From assembly GCA_963742535.1 (NCBI GenBank), contig CAVUMC010000002.1, positions 1,116,001 through 1,180,000 of the forward strand: a DNA stretch of 64,000 bases, given 5' to 3'. The notes under the pieces are model-generated. The model ran no database searches. It saw nothing but the letters and a program-made list of their open reading frames with translations, and was not told where the DNA came from. This DNA comes from VRUE01 sp963742535. GTDB lineage: Bacteria; Actinomycetota; Thermoleophilia; Solirubrobacterales; 70-9. Made by a program: the position numbers and the translations under genes. Shown piece after piece: positions 33,727 to 42,390 of the stretch. Numbering within the stretch: position 1 is the first letter of the stretch; each line of letters starts with the position of its first letter.

Positions 33727-36700
33727 AGACGTCGAGACAGGACCCGCCTGTGCCGACTTCCTGTTCTTGGGTTGAGCAGGTCACTTCTCCGTTGACATCG
33801 GTGGGGACGAGCCTGCCCGTGCTCTGGAAGAAGAAGCGCTTACCGTTTGGGGAAAGGTTGCGGCTGAGGAAGGGCTGCGCGCTGAAGATGACATGTGAGG
33901 ATGGCGCGTGGTACAGGTCGGGGTTCTTCTGGCTGGGTGCGCTGACCGGCGGAGCACCGGTCGGGTTGCAGGTGAGGCAGCTGATCTGACCGCTTTCAGC
34001 GTCGTAACGGTAGAACTCGGGACAGGGCAAGGGGCCTTCACCGGTTTCCCCGCACGCTCTATCGGTCGGCGTGCTGTCATAGGTGGTCAGCTGGCTTCGA
34101 GTACTGAAGACGAGAACGCTGCCGTCGGAGTTGACGCGCGCGAGCTTCATGCTCCGCGTCCCGCCGCTCGCCTTACCCCCGGCCCAGTTTTGGGCGCCTC
34201 CGAAGGAGGCATCGATGTGAGCGGCAAAGCTGATGCAGCCACCCGCGATCGAACAGCCACCCGTGCCTTCGGCCTGCCAGAGGTAGATCGAGCAGGTGCC
34301 GCCTCCTTCGACGGAGCCGGGATAGCAATCCCCCGAAGCCGCCGGGCCAGCGCCGTCGAGGTCGGCGTTCGCGGCGAAGTAGACGCGATTGCCGTCCTCG
34401 GAGCTGCCGAGCACACCGATGGCTTCGGCACCGTTTGGATCAGAGCTATCCGGGGCCAGATCGATCAATGCGCCGCTTTCGCGGTCATAGCGATAGAGGT
34501 CGTTGCCGAGACTCGGCGGAAGAGGCGCTTTGGAGGCGTCGGTCGCCCAGTAGACGTGGCCCGCGTCCACCGCTACGCCAAAGACGCCCCGTGTGCCGGT
34601 GATGAATTCGAGTTCCGAGTTCGAGCCATCGAAGGCGAGCCCGTGACGGCCGATTGTGTTGTTGCTCGCTTCCCCCCAGTAAAGGTAGTTGGAGTCGATC
34701 GCGAGCTGGCGCGCCTGTTCGCCGGCGGATGTGAGTCTTTCACCGCCGCCGCTGAGGTTCGTCTTGACGAGGGAGGCGTTTTCTTGCTGCTGGTCGACCC
34801 AGTAAAGGTTGGTCGCGTTGAGGGCAATCCCCCAGGGATGTTCGTATTCAGCGCGTTCGAGAAAAGACTGTTCGGGGTTCGCTCCGGTGATCGTGGCGCG
34901 GCCGATGTCGGTGCTGGCACCGTTGGTCCAGTAGATGTATTCGGAGCTGATCGCGATGCCGTGCGGGTCACCGGCGCCGGTGATGAATTCCTTTTCGACA
35001 CTGGTGCCGGCAAGCGTCGCGCGACCGACCGTTCCGTGCCCTTCCTGGTGGTCACGAGCTTCGGCCCAATAGATGTGGCCGGAGTCGACGGCGATCCCTT
35101 CCGGGTTTTCGAGGCCGGTGACGAAGCTCGGGTCGGGGTTGGCGCCGCCGATGTCGGCGCGGCCGATCGTGCCAGCTTCGGTGTTGGTCCAGTAAACGTG
35201 ACCGGAGTCGACAGCTGTCCATTTCGCGGTCGTCGGGATAAAGCTCGGCTGCGCACCGCTGCCGTCGATGTTCGCGCGACCGATCGCCGTGGGCGGAAGG
35301 GGCGGTTCAGGGCCGGTGTTGGCGTCGTTCGTCAACTCCTCTGTGCTGGTGAAGAAGGCCTTGGAGCCGTCGGGGGTGGCGCCCTCGAAAGCCATGGGCT
35401 GGGGGGCATTGGTGGCGATGCCGCCGGGACCGCCGCCGTTGGTCTTCTGTGAGACGGAGACGGGCACGGTTGCGGCACCGGCACCGGCCGCATCGCGACG
35501 CAGGTAGAGCTGACCGGTGGCACGGTCGGTGAAGTAGACGTCCCCATCAGAGTTGACCACATGGCCGTCCTGGACGTAGCCTTCGGAGGCGAGCGGGAAC
35601 TCCGAGCCATCGGCGGGCACACAGGGTGGCGAGGCGCAGGCCGAGTCTGGCAGCAGCCCGGCGAGGGTGAGTTCCCCCGTGTCGCGGTCATATAGGTAAA
35701 CGTTGGGTTCGGTCGAGACCGGCGCGGGCCCAGAGGTGACCGGGACGTTGCCGTTCGCCGCAAAGAGCACCTTTGAGTCGTTGTCGAACGCTCCCCCGAT
35801 AAGTCGGTCGCGTTCGATACCGACAGGGTTGAACCCGACGCCCCGCGGAATCAGGCTCGTGTACGCGCCGGTGACATTGTCGCGCATCACCAGGCCGTAG
35901 CCCGGGCTACCGGTGACACCTGGTTTCCCGAAGCTGAGGCGGAGGTCGGACGTCCAGGCCAGTGTTTCGTCGAAGTCCCCATAAGAGTAGGGGTCGCTGA
36001 GGCCCGCGATCGACCACTTTCCATTGGAGTAGCGCGATATGAGAGCGCTGATGCTTTGAAAGCTTTCGGGGCCGGGAAAGCCTGCAAGCGTGAAGGAGGT
36101 GATCGCGTCTCCCGAGGGAGAGGCCTGGACGCCGAAGGGGGTGCCGTTGACGTCTGAGCCGTACTTGTCGCTCGGCGTCACCTGCTCATAGGCACGGCAG
36201 TCGGGCAGCTTGGCCGACGGGCCGGTGCGGAAGCGTTCGTTGGGGCAGGAGCCAAAGCTGGCCGGCACCGGGAAGGTTGTCGTAGTGAGGTTGTCGCTCG
36301 CCGCAGGATTGACCAGATTGGTAGCGACTACCTTGAAGTGGTACTGCGTGGCCGGAGCGAGACCACCGATCACGGGTGAGACTTCGATCGGTTTGGTGCC
36401 AGCACCGACGCTCACCGGGGCGGTCGAAGAGCCCAGAGAAGACGAGGTGCCATATTCGACCACGTAGGTGGTGGGTGAACGGCTGGGATCGATCGTCGCG
36501 CTGACCCGCACCGAGTGGTCATCGACGGCTACGGCCTTTGCTTCGGAGATGAGTGGTGGTCCAGAAGCGGTGGCGAAGCTCTGCACAGCCGAGGTGACAG
36601 GGGTGAAATCTGGGAAGAAGGGTCGTGTTATCTGCAAGCGGACGAAGTAGTGGGTGTCGGGGTCAAGACGCGAGAGTTTGGTTTCGGGATCAAGACCCGA

Positions 36701-38821
36701 GACGCTTTCGCTGATGCTCTGGGGTCCACCGTTTGGGTTCAGCGATTCGCAGGCGGGAACACTGACGTCGGTCCAGTGCGTTTCATCGGTCGAGTACTGG
36801 AACTCGCAGCTGACAAAGCCACCCTTGGGATCAACTTCGCCATTGAAGGTGACGCTGCGCGTGGCTATGTCGGTGACCGAAGGCGTGCTCGCCGTCGGGC
36901 TCGGCAACGAGGAGGCGTCATCGAGGACGTAGACGCCATTGCTCGCGGAGACGAAGAAGCGCCCCCTGGCGTTGTCGACGCCGAAGCCCCGCACCGAGAA
37001 GGAGAGGCCTCCTGCGTCGCCGTGGGTGTCATCAGCGGCGCTGGGCGGCGCGGTCAGGCCGGGTTCGTGAGCCGGGCCGAACTGCTGCACGACGGTCGGG
37101 CCTTCGTCAGGCACACGTAGGACGTAGAGGGCACTTCCGTCGGGGTTGACGGCAAGGCCGGCGGTGGCTGATGAGGCGCTGCCGGAAAGCAGCGGTCCCG
37201 GGTGGCCATCGATGATCGTGGTGACCGGGCAGCTCCCAGCGCCGCCGCCAAGCACGGTGCAGGTCATCTGCGGCTGATTGGAGGCGGCGAGTTCGGCTTG
37301 GAAAGTGACTGTGAGGTTGGGCAGTTCGCCCGAGACCGAGGTGTTGGGGGTTTTGGTTTCAGCTCCGTTTTTAGTGGTGACTTTGACGCCGCAGGCTTCT
37401 TCGAGACCGTTCTTGATGATCGTGGTGCCGACGTTGCCTTCGATGTAGGTGAGTTCTTCGGTCGGGGTGCCATTCGGGCAGGCGAGCTTGAAGTTGTCGC
37501 CGCTGCTGAAGTCCGTGAAGGTGATTTCTTGACGCTCGTTGTTCGACGCCGGGATCGGCGCCAAGAAGCCGACGCCGCCACCGTCAGCGTTTTGGGAGTC
37601 GTAGCGCTGGACGTCCCCGCCTTCGTCGGAGTTGGAGGCGTAAACGATGCCGCGCGAGTCGACGGCGATGCTGCGGGGCTGCATTTCGCCGAAGTTGGCC
37701 GCGGAACCGAAAGTGTCAGGGTTGGCCCCGTCGAGGTCGAAAGTGTCCACGCGCTGGTTGCCGGAGTCGGCGAGATAGACCGTGCCGGTGGAGGCGTTGC
37801 TATCCGCGGGGCTGACGGCGATGTCGAATCCGTTTTCGGCAAAGCCTTCGCCGTACTGGCCTACGCCGGAGCCCGCTTCGCCTGACTTACAAGTATCGCC
37901 TTCGGATTCGCTACAGACCTCATAGCCCGTGCCGGTGTCCCCCGGTCCCGATTCGGTGACGTCGAAGCCGAAGGAGCGGATGAAGTTGCCTTCGCCGTCG
38001 TACTCATCGAGTCTGCGGTTGCCCCGGTCGGAGACGAAGACGTTGCCGGTGTCCTGGTCCACCGCAACCGACTGCGGGCTGACTAGAGCGCCGTTTTCAC
38101 CCGATTCGGTTCCCCCCTGGCACTCGATGGCAACCGTGCAGATCTCAAAGTCGGTGCCGGTGTCATTGGCGATGGCTCCCCCGTTGACGATGGTCGAGAC
38201 CGCGACCGTGCCGGTCAGCTGACTCGTGTCGGCGGTGAGGGTCGGCACGTCGGTGTCGCCGAGGTCGCCCCTGAAGAGGACGACGAAAGGATTGGCGGAG
38301 CCACTGTGGCCGGTTACGTAGACATTTGCCCCGCCGCCTACGCTGGGCAGGGCAGCGAGAGCCGCTTCGAGGGCATAGCCTTCGGTGTCGGTGTAGGGAA
38401 TCGGCGTGGTTGTGTCGCCGTCAAGGGTGAGGGTGTAGGTGCCGGCAGTTGCTTCGAGGACAACCCGCTGCTGCTCGTTGACGCCGGCAGCAATCGTGTC
38501 CTTGCCCCAGGCGCTGACGAAGTTGCCTTTGGAGTCGAAACGCTCGATCCGGTTGTTGCCTTCGGCGGCGACGTAGGTGTCACCGGCGTTGGCGGGGCCG
38601 GCACCGGTTTCATTGACGGCAACATCGCGAGGGTAAAACAGTTCACCGCCGTGGCTGCCCGATCCAGCGGCGTTGCCGAACTCGCTGATCACCTGCTTGG
38701 AGGCGAAGGCAGAGGAGGCGAAAAGCGCGAGCGCCAGAAGCGCAGCAGCGATGGAGAACGTGACCAGGCGACCCCGGCCATGAATTGATCCCGCGGACGA
38801 TGCCTTCGCGTGGCGAGTCAC
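33542..38821 (-). CDS. Giant secreted NHL/FN3/YWTD propeller protein (1759 aa, 3' frameshift)
   Basis: The signal peptide ends near SSAFASK. Residues about 45-640 contain NHL-type repeats (SPQSVAVDQDTGNVFVSDRG, QPRSIAVDSRGIVYASN). Two FN3-like domains lie near 645-740 and 765-860. A propeller begins with CRAYEQVTPSDKYGSDVNG near 875. Residues about 1195-1420 are YWTD/virginiamycin-B-lyase-like repeats (SGHVYWTNTEAGTIGRADI and similar). The frame breaks near residue 1727, losing the last propeller strands and basic tail, which continue in another frame to 33211. It is first in the surface operon and preceded by a good promoter. Confidence 0.82.
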   Translation of the reverse strand: MTRHAKASSAGSIHGRGRLVTFSIAAALLALALFASSAFASKQVISEFGNAAGSGSHGGELFYPRDVAVNETGAGPANAGDTYVAAEGNNRIERFDSKGNFVSAWGKDTIAAGVNEQQRVVLEATAGTYTLTLDGDTTTPIPYTDTEGYALEAALAALPSVGGGANVYVTGHSGSANPFVVLFRGDLGDTDVPTLTADTSQLTGTVAVSTIVNGGAIANDTGTDFEICTVAIECQGGTESGENGALVSPQSVAVDQDTGNVFVSDRGNRRLDEYDGEGNFIRSFGFDVTESGPGDTGTGYEVCSESEGDTCKSGEAGSGVGQYGEGFAENGFDIAVSPADSNASTGTVYLADSGNQRVDTFDLDGANPDTFGSAANFGEMQPRSIAVDSRGIVYASNSDEGGDVQRYDSQNADGGGVGFLAPIPASNNERQEITFTDFSSGDNFKLACPNGTPTEELTYIEGNVGTTIIKNGLEEACGVKVTTKNGAETKTPNTSVSGELPNLTVTFQAELAASNQPQMTCTVLGGGAGSCPVTTIIDGHPGPLLSGSASSATAGLAVNPDGSALYVLRVPDEGPTVVQQFGPAHEPGLTAPPSAADDTHGDAGGLSFSVRGFGVDNARGRFFVSASNGVYVLDDASSLPSPTASTPSVTDIATRSVTFNGEVDPKGGFVSCEFQYSTDETHWTDVSVPACESLNPNGGPQSISESVSGLDPETKLSRLDPDTHYFVRLQITRPFFPDFTPVTSAVQSFATASGPPLISEAKAVAVDDHSVRVSATIDPSRSPTTYVVEYGTSSSLGSSTAPVSVGAGTKPIEVSPVIGGLAPATQYHFKVVATNLVNPAASDNLTTTTFPVPASFGSCPNERFRTGPSAKLPDCRAYEQVTPSDKYGSDVNGTPFGVQASPSGDAITSFTLAGFPGPESFQSISALISRYSNGKWSIAGLSDPYSYGDFDETLAWTSDLRLSFGKPGVTGSPGYGLVMRDNVTGAYTSLIPRGVGFNPVGIERDRLIGGAFDNDSKVLFAANGNVPVTSGPAPVSTEPNVYLYDRDTGELTLAGLLPDSACASPPCVPADGSEFPLASEGYVQDGHVVNSDGDVYFTDRATGQLYLRRDAAGAGAATVPVSVSQKTNGGGPGGIATNAPQPMAFEGATPDGSKAFFTSTEELTNDANTGPEPPLPPTAIGRANIDGSGAQPSFIPTTAKWTAVDSGHVYWTNTEAGTIGRADIGGANPDPSFVTGLENPEGIAVDSGHIYWAEARDHQEGHGTVGRATLAGTSVEKEFITGAGDPHGIAISSEYIYWTNGASTDIGRATITGANPEQSFLERAEYEHPWGIALNATNLYWVDQQQENASLVKTNLSGGGERLTSAGEQARQLAIDSNYLYWGEASNNTIGRHGLAFDGSNSELEFITGTRGVFGVAVDAGHVYWATDASKAPLPPSLGNDLYRYDRESGALIDLAPDSSDPNGAEAIGVLGSSEDGNRVYFAANADLDGAGPAASGDCYPGSVEGGGTCSIYLWQAEGTGGCSIAGGCISFAAHIDASFGGAQNWAGGKASGGTRSMKLARVNSDGSVLVFSTRSQLTTYDSTPTDRACGETGEGPLPCPEFYRYDAESGQISCLTCNPTGAPPVSAPSQKNPDLYHAPSSHVIFSAQPFLSRNLSPNGKRFFFQSTGRLVPTDVNGEVTCSTQEQEVGTGGSCLDVYEWEAPGEGSCTQDGSAYSPANAGCIYLLSTGTGRLSLLSGRRLGIGRHRLHLQPPATGAF

Positions 38822-38910
38822 GTAGCTCTCTCCTTGTCCCGTGAGCCCCTCTGCCGGCCGCTTCCCTGTTGCGGCTTCCTCGAGGCTCGGTTATGTCCCT
38901 GTGGTGCTGA

Positions 38911-38932
38911 CGTCGTCTTTCCAGAGACGACG
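38911..38932 (-). promoter_or_regulatory. 5'-leader hairpin of the surface operon
   Basis: CGTCGTCT (38911-38918) and AGACGACG (38925-38932) are perfect 8-bp arms with a 6-nt loop. With the predicted start near 38932 the hairpin would form the very 5' end of the transcript and could stabilise it. It might instead serve as a weak terminator for the TetR gene. There is no U-tract. Confidence 0.45.
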
Positions 38933-38938
38933 ATGGAC

Positions 38939-38967
38939 ACCGTAAACGAGGGCTTTCATAAAGTCAA
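38939..38967 (-). promoter_or_regulatory. Promoter of the giant surface operon
   Basis: On the minus strand TTGACT (38967-38962) and TACGGT (38944-38939) are separated by exactly 17 bp, a good match to a primary-sigma promoter (TTGACN, TANNNT). The start would be near 38932, leaving a leader of about 110 nt before ATG 38821. It sits in the only sizeable gap between the TetR gene and the operon. Confidence 0.6.
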
Positions 38968-38998
38968 GGAGAAGATTTTTGAAAGAAAGGTGGCTGTT

Positions 38999-39544
38999 TT
39001 AGAGGACCTCCGCTATCGCTTCCAACTCGGCGGATTCGGGGGCTCTGCCTTCGCTCGCCCTCCTCGCCACGAGGGCGGTCATGGCGGCGACTGCCGCCCA
39101 GGCCCGGTCTCCTCCGAGCAAGTCGGACAAGCGCTCGATCGCCTTGTGCTGCGCGAGCACCCCCTCGGCGCCAACGGCGAGGATCTCCACGCTGAGCAGG
39201 CGAGCCGTCGGCAGGTCTCCGGCCAGCAGCGTCGCGGCCGCCGCCGCTCCCGCCCTTGCCCTGGCGCGCGGCTCCTCCTCCCCAGCGCAGGCCCCTTCGA
39301 GCGCCTCGCACAAACGCCCGAACAGCTCCTCGAAGCTGGCCAACATGCACTCACGCCGGTCCTTGAACTGGCGGTAGAAGCTGGCGGTGGAGACGCCGGC
39401 CCGCTTGGCCACCTCGGCCACTGAGGACTCGCCATATCCCCGCTCACCGCAGACCTCGGCCATCGCCGCGATCAGCCTTTCGCGCTGGTTGCGCTCGACC
39501 AGCTCCGGCGGCAGCCCGTGCGGCCCGGCCGGCAGTCGTTTCAA
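38999..39544 (-). CDS. TetR/AcrR family regulator next to the surface operon
   Basis: 181 aa. It has the paralogue extension MKRLPAGPHGLPPELVERNQ, then the HTH (SSVAEVAKRAGVSTASFYRQF) and an Ala/Arg-rich helical C-terminus. Its ATG overlaps the stop of the secreted-protein gene at 39541, and the surface-operon promoter lies directly downstream. Control of the operon is plausible but inferred from position only. Confidence 0.88.
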   Translation of the reverse strand: MKRLPAGPHGLPPELVERNQRERLIAAMAEVCGERGYGESSVAEVAKRAGVSTASFYRQFKDRRECMLASFEELFGRLCEALEGACAGEEEPRARARAGAAAAATLLAGDLPTARLLSVEILAVGAEGVLAQHKAIERLSDLLGGDRAWAAVAAMTALVARRASEGRAPESAELEAIAEVL

Positions 39545-40332
39545 CGACTTACTCGGCAGCTGCGGGTGAGGGTGCTGGAGAGGGTACGGCCGTCGGCGAA
39601 GGACATCGAGGTGCGGGCAAAGGGGAAAGTGGCGATGCTAAAGCCGGCCGGCGCCTCACAGGCGGCGCTGATGTAGCTGTGGCGACGGCCATGGAACATG
39701 TACTGGCGAAACAGGCTCAGGTAAATGGCGACGACATAGCCATGCGGGTTAGTCGATTCAGGTAGCTCGCCGGTGAGGGTCGTACCGAAGGTGCCGCTGG
39801 AACGACTGACGCGGAACGCCACCACGCGCTGAGTCGCCACCGGATCGACTCCATATATGTGGGCGAGGATCGCTTCGTGCCCTTTGTAAATGCCATTGAA
39901 GGCAAGAATGGCGCCTTCGGCCGGAAATGCAGCCTGTTCTGGGAACGTGGTTTTCGACCGATAGGCGCCGTTGCCGACGAGTGAGCGGCCACAGGCAGCC
40001 ATCGCCTGATCCGGAGAAGCAGCGACCAGCTGGGCGTAGTGGCAGTCCGGCAGGCCGCGGGAATCGATCACCCCGCCCCGGTTGAGTTCGATCTTGATCG
40101 AACGCAGCGCCGGCGGTTCGCTGCCGGAGAGCGTTTTCACCGTCCCTTCTACTTCAACCCCGATCGGCGCCCTTTTCGTGCGAGGAAGGGTGTTTGGACT
40201 GATCCCACCCTGGAAGCGCACGAAGAGATCCCCCCGCTCGCTCAACTCCGCCTGGGCAGGGGGAGCGCACAGTGCCGCCGCAGCAACGACGACCAGCATC
40301 ACTCCCCTCCATGTCCCCCGTCCCGTCCTCAC
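39541..40332 (-). CDS. Small secreted protein, paralogue of the product at 23008-23799
   Basis: 263 aa from GTG 40332, which gives a signal peptide with a basic N-region (MRTGRGTWRGVM) and a hydrophobic core ending PPAQA. ATG 40299 has a better ribosome site (GGAGGGG) but yields a shorter signal. The mature part parallels the protein at 23008: IGVEVEGTV, SIKIELNRGG, LPDCHYAQL, CGRSLVGNGAY, HSYISAAC and SSTLTRSCRV. The open frame upstream to 40626 overlaps the MerR gene and is not used. It is cotranscribed with MerR (before) and TetR (after). Confidence 0.75.
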   Translation of the reverse strand: MRTGRGTWRGVMLVVVAAAALCAPPAQAELSERGDLFVRFQGGISPNTLPRTKRAPIGVEVEGTVKTLSGSEPPALRSIKIELNRGGVIDSRGLPDCHYAQLVAASPDQAMAACGRSLVGNGAYRSKTTFPEQAAFPAEGAILAFNGIYKGHEAILAHIYGVDPVATQRVVAFRVSRSSGTFGTTLTGELPESTNPHGYVVAIYLSLFRQYMFHGRRHSYISAACEAPAGFSIATFPFARTSMSFADGRTLSSTLTRSCRVSR

Positions 40333-40342
40333 CAGATTGAGG

Positions 40343-41158
40343 TTACCGCCGCGACTTCTCCTCCTTGTCGCCAGTCGCCTTTCCTTTGCCTTTTGCTTTT
40401 TCGGTCTCGCTGCGGGCGACTTTGCGAATCGTCTGGCCAAGCGCCCTATCGGTCGCCTCGGCGATCGCGATCTGGAAGACGCCGAGCAGGACGTCGGCGC
40501 CAAGGGGGCGGGTCCGTTCGAGGGTTTCGCGAACTTTCGGCCAGTCGCTCTCGGGGCGGCCGGCTTCGTCGAAGGGCTTCCAAACCTGCTCGAGGAAGAG
40601 GTCGGTGAAGAGGTCGGCGATTTCATCGGCGTTGCGGCGGAGCTTCTCGGCCACCTCGAGGACGGCCTCTGAGCTCATCCCGACTTCGGCCAGGGCGGCG
40701 GCCGCTTTCATCATCCGGGGACTGATCACCTCGACCTTGCCGTCGGGCAGGACGCGGATGGTGCCGAGCTTTTCGCCCCGCTCGAGCATTTCGGGGCCAC
40801 GCCCTTCTTCAACCTCCTTTTTCCAGATCTCTATGAGCTCAGCCAAGTCGGCGATCTCCGGCGCCTCCTCTTCGAAGGGCACGCGCAGGCTGCGGGTGAG
40901 GTTGTGGATCTCCGCGGCGGCGCCATTGACGCTTTCGCCCATGCGGCGGATCGCCTCGAGGTTGAGACCATCGGCCTGCAGTTCGCGCGTCAGTTCGATC
41001 CGCGCGACGTGCTCCTCGTTGTAGTAGCCGGTACGACCGCGAACGACCGGCGGAGGCAGGATGCCGCGGGTCTGGTGGGCGCGGATGTTGCGCACCGTCA
41101 TCCCGGTGCGCTCGGCGAGCTCGCCGATCGTCATATCCCCCTTGGCGGGTTTACTCAC
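40343..41158 (-). CDS. MerR family transcriptional regulator, large form
   Basis: 271 aa. The MerR HTH MTIGELAERTGMTVRNIRAH is followed by GILPPPVVRGRTGYYNEEHV. The C-terminal region (about 80-250) is a long helical effector domain, larger than in metal-sensing MerR proteins. The end is Lys/Glu-rich. The start overlaps the stop of the SDR gene by 4 bp, and the secreted-protein gene begins 11 bp after its stop. Confidence 0.88.
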   Translation of the reverse strand: MSKPAKGDMTIGELAERTGMTVRNIRAHQTRGILPPPVVRGRTGYYNEEHVARIELTRELQADGLNLEAIRRMGESVNGAAAEIHNLTRSLRVPFEEEAPEIADLAELIEIWKKEVEEGRGPEMLERGEKLGTIRVLPDGKVEVISPRMMKAAAALAEVGMSSEAVLEVAEKLRRNADEIADLFTDLFLEQVWKPFDEAGRPESDWPKVRETLERTRPLGADVLLGVFQIAIAEATDRALGQTIRKVARSETEKAKGKGKATGDKEEKSRR

Positions 41159-41871
41159 CCTCTCATCGTAAGCGCGAACCGCTGCCCGTTCATCTTTTTT
41201 GCGCGGTCCGAACAGAGGAATGCGATAGCCCCGGCGATGTCCTCGGTCGGGGTGAAGGTCGGAAAGTCCTCGTCTGGGTTTTCCTCTCGCATGTGCTGCG
41301 TGAGGATCGCGTCGACGACGATCACGTTGGCGGTCGCGCTCGTACCTTCGAAGCCGTCCGCGAGAGCGAGCGTCCAGGCCTCGGCCGCCGCCTTGGCCGC
41401 GGCGTAGGCGGCATTGGTGTCGGTCGGTTCCTGTGCCTGCTTCGAGGAGACGAGGACGAAGCGGCCGTGGTCGCTCGCCAGCAGCGCCTCGTGGAAAGCC
41501 CGGCTGGTGTGCTGGACCGTGCGGATCAGCAGGTCGTGGAGCAGGTCCCAGTCAGCGAGCGGCGCACTCGCCAACGGCTCTCCCCCACGCCAGCCGCCGA
41601 CCAGGTGGAGCAGCGCATCGACCCGGCCGAAGCGCTCGACCAGCGCCGCGCACCACTCGCGAGCAGCGTCCTCGTCGAGCAGGTCCACCGCCCTGCCGTC
41701 CCAACGGTCCTCCGGCAATCTGAGCCGCTGACCCACTTCGTCGGCTTTCTCCTGATGGACATCGGCACCGGCGATCGTCGCCCCCTCCGCGGCGAGCGCC
41801 TCAGCCACTACCGGCCCGAGTCCGCCGGACACTCCGGCAATCGCGATCACACGCCCGTCGAGATCAGTCAT
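41155..41871 (-). CDS. Short-chain dehydrogenase/reductase
   Basis: 238 aa. The cofactor motif is GVSGGLGPVVAEAL (GxxxGxG) and the adjacent Asp in GADVH suggests NAD preference. The catalytic Ser (LVSSKQAQ) and YxxxK (AYAAAKAAAEAW) are present. The substrate is unknown. The ATG begins two bases after the tRNA-Tyr 3' end, so tRNA processing would leave an almost leaderless mRNA. The stop overlaps the MerR gene. Confidence 0.88.
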   Translation of the reverse strand: MTDLDGRVIAIAGVSGGLGPVVAEALAAEGATIAGADVHQEKADEVGQRLRLPEDRWDGRAVDLLDEDAAREWCAALVERFGRVDALLHLVGGWRGGEPLASAPLADWDLLHDLLIRTVQHTSRAFHEALLASDHGRFVLVSSKQAQEPTDTNAAYAAAKAAAEAWTLALADGFEGTSATANVIVVDAILTQHMREENPDEDFPTFTPTEDIAGAIAFLCSDRAKKMNGQRFALTMRG

Positions 41872-41872
41872 A

Positions 41873-41954
41873 TGGGGGAGACAGGATTCGAACCTGTGTA
41901 GGCAGAGCCAATGCGTTTACAGCGCATCTCCTTTAACCACTCGGACACTCCCCC
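41873..41954 (-). tRNA. tRNA-Tyr (GTA)
   Basis: 82 nt with acceptor stem GGGGGAG/CTCCCCC, discriminator A and no encoded CCA. The anticodon loop in GATGCGCTGTAAACGCAT gives GTA. A long variable arm (GGCTCTGCC region), typical of bacterial class II tRNA-Tyr, precedes the T arm ACAGGTTCGAATCCTGT. Confidence 0.95.
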
Positions 41955-41989
41955 AGCTGTGCTGGCGATTCTAGATGGAAGCGAGCGAG

Positions 41990-42370
41990 CTAGCCGGGCT
42001 TGACGCCGAGCCGCTCCATCATTTGCTCGTTGAAGGCGGTCAGCGCCGACATCGGGCGCATGAAGACGGTGAGGACGGCGACGCGATCGTCATCGTCCAG
42101 CTCGAGGAAGTCGATGCCCTCCAGCTCGCGGTCGCCGACGTTGGCCTTGAAGCGCAGCGCGACCGAGTTGCCTTCGCGCAGCTCGTCTACATAAGTGAGG
42201 TCTTCGAGAGTGGCGGCGACGTGGGTGAGCACGGCACTGACCATCTCGCGCCCCTCGAAGCCGCGGAAGAGGATCGGACTGTGCAGCTCGACGTCCTCGC
42301 GCAGGGTCTCGGTCAGCAGGTCGAGGTCCTTTGCTTCAGCGGCGCGACGGAATGCGTGCGGCTCGGCCAT
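41990..42370 (-). CDS. NTF2-like (SnoaL-type) family protein
   Basis: 126 aa from the ATG that begins MAEPHAFRRAAEAKD; the frame opens nine codons earlier. The pattern AEAKDLDLLTETLREDVELHSP followed by GREMVSAVLTHVA and GIDFLELDDDDRVAVLTVFMRP fits the NTF2/SnoaL fold. Enzymatic role unknown. It is divergent from the Ddn-type gene, 20 bp apart. Confidence 0.8.
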   Translation of the reverse strand: MAEPHAFRRAAEAKDLDLLTETLREDVELHSPILFRGFEGREMVSAVLTHVAATLEDLTYVDELREGNSVALRFKANVGDRELEGIDFLELDDDDRVAVLTVFMRPMSALTAFNEQMMERLGVKPG

Positions 42371-42390
42371 CGCCGTGTACCTTACGCCCC

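Noticed and set aside
33908..35452. Plus-strand open frame of 514 codons inside the propeller gene region
   Set aside because: It is a shadow of repeated YWTD/NHL coding on the minus strand.
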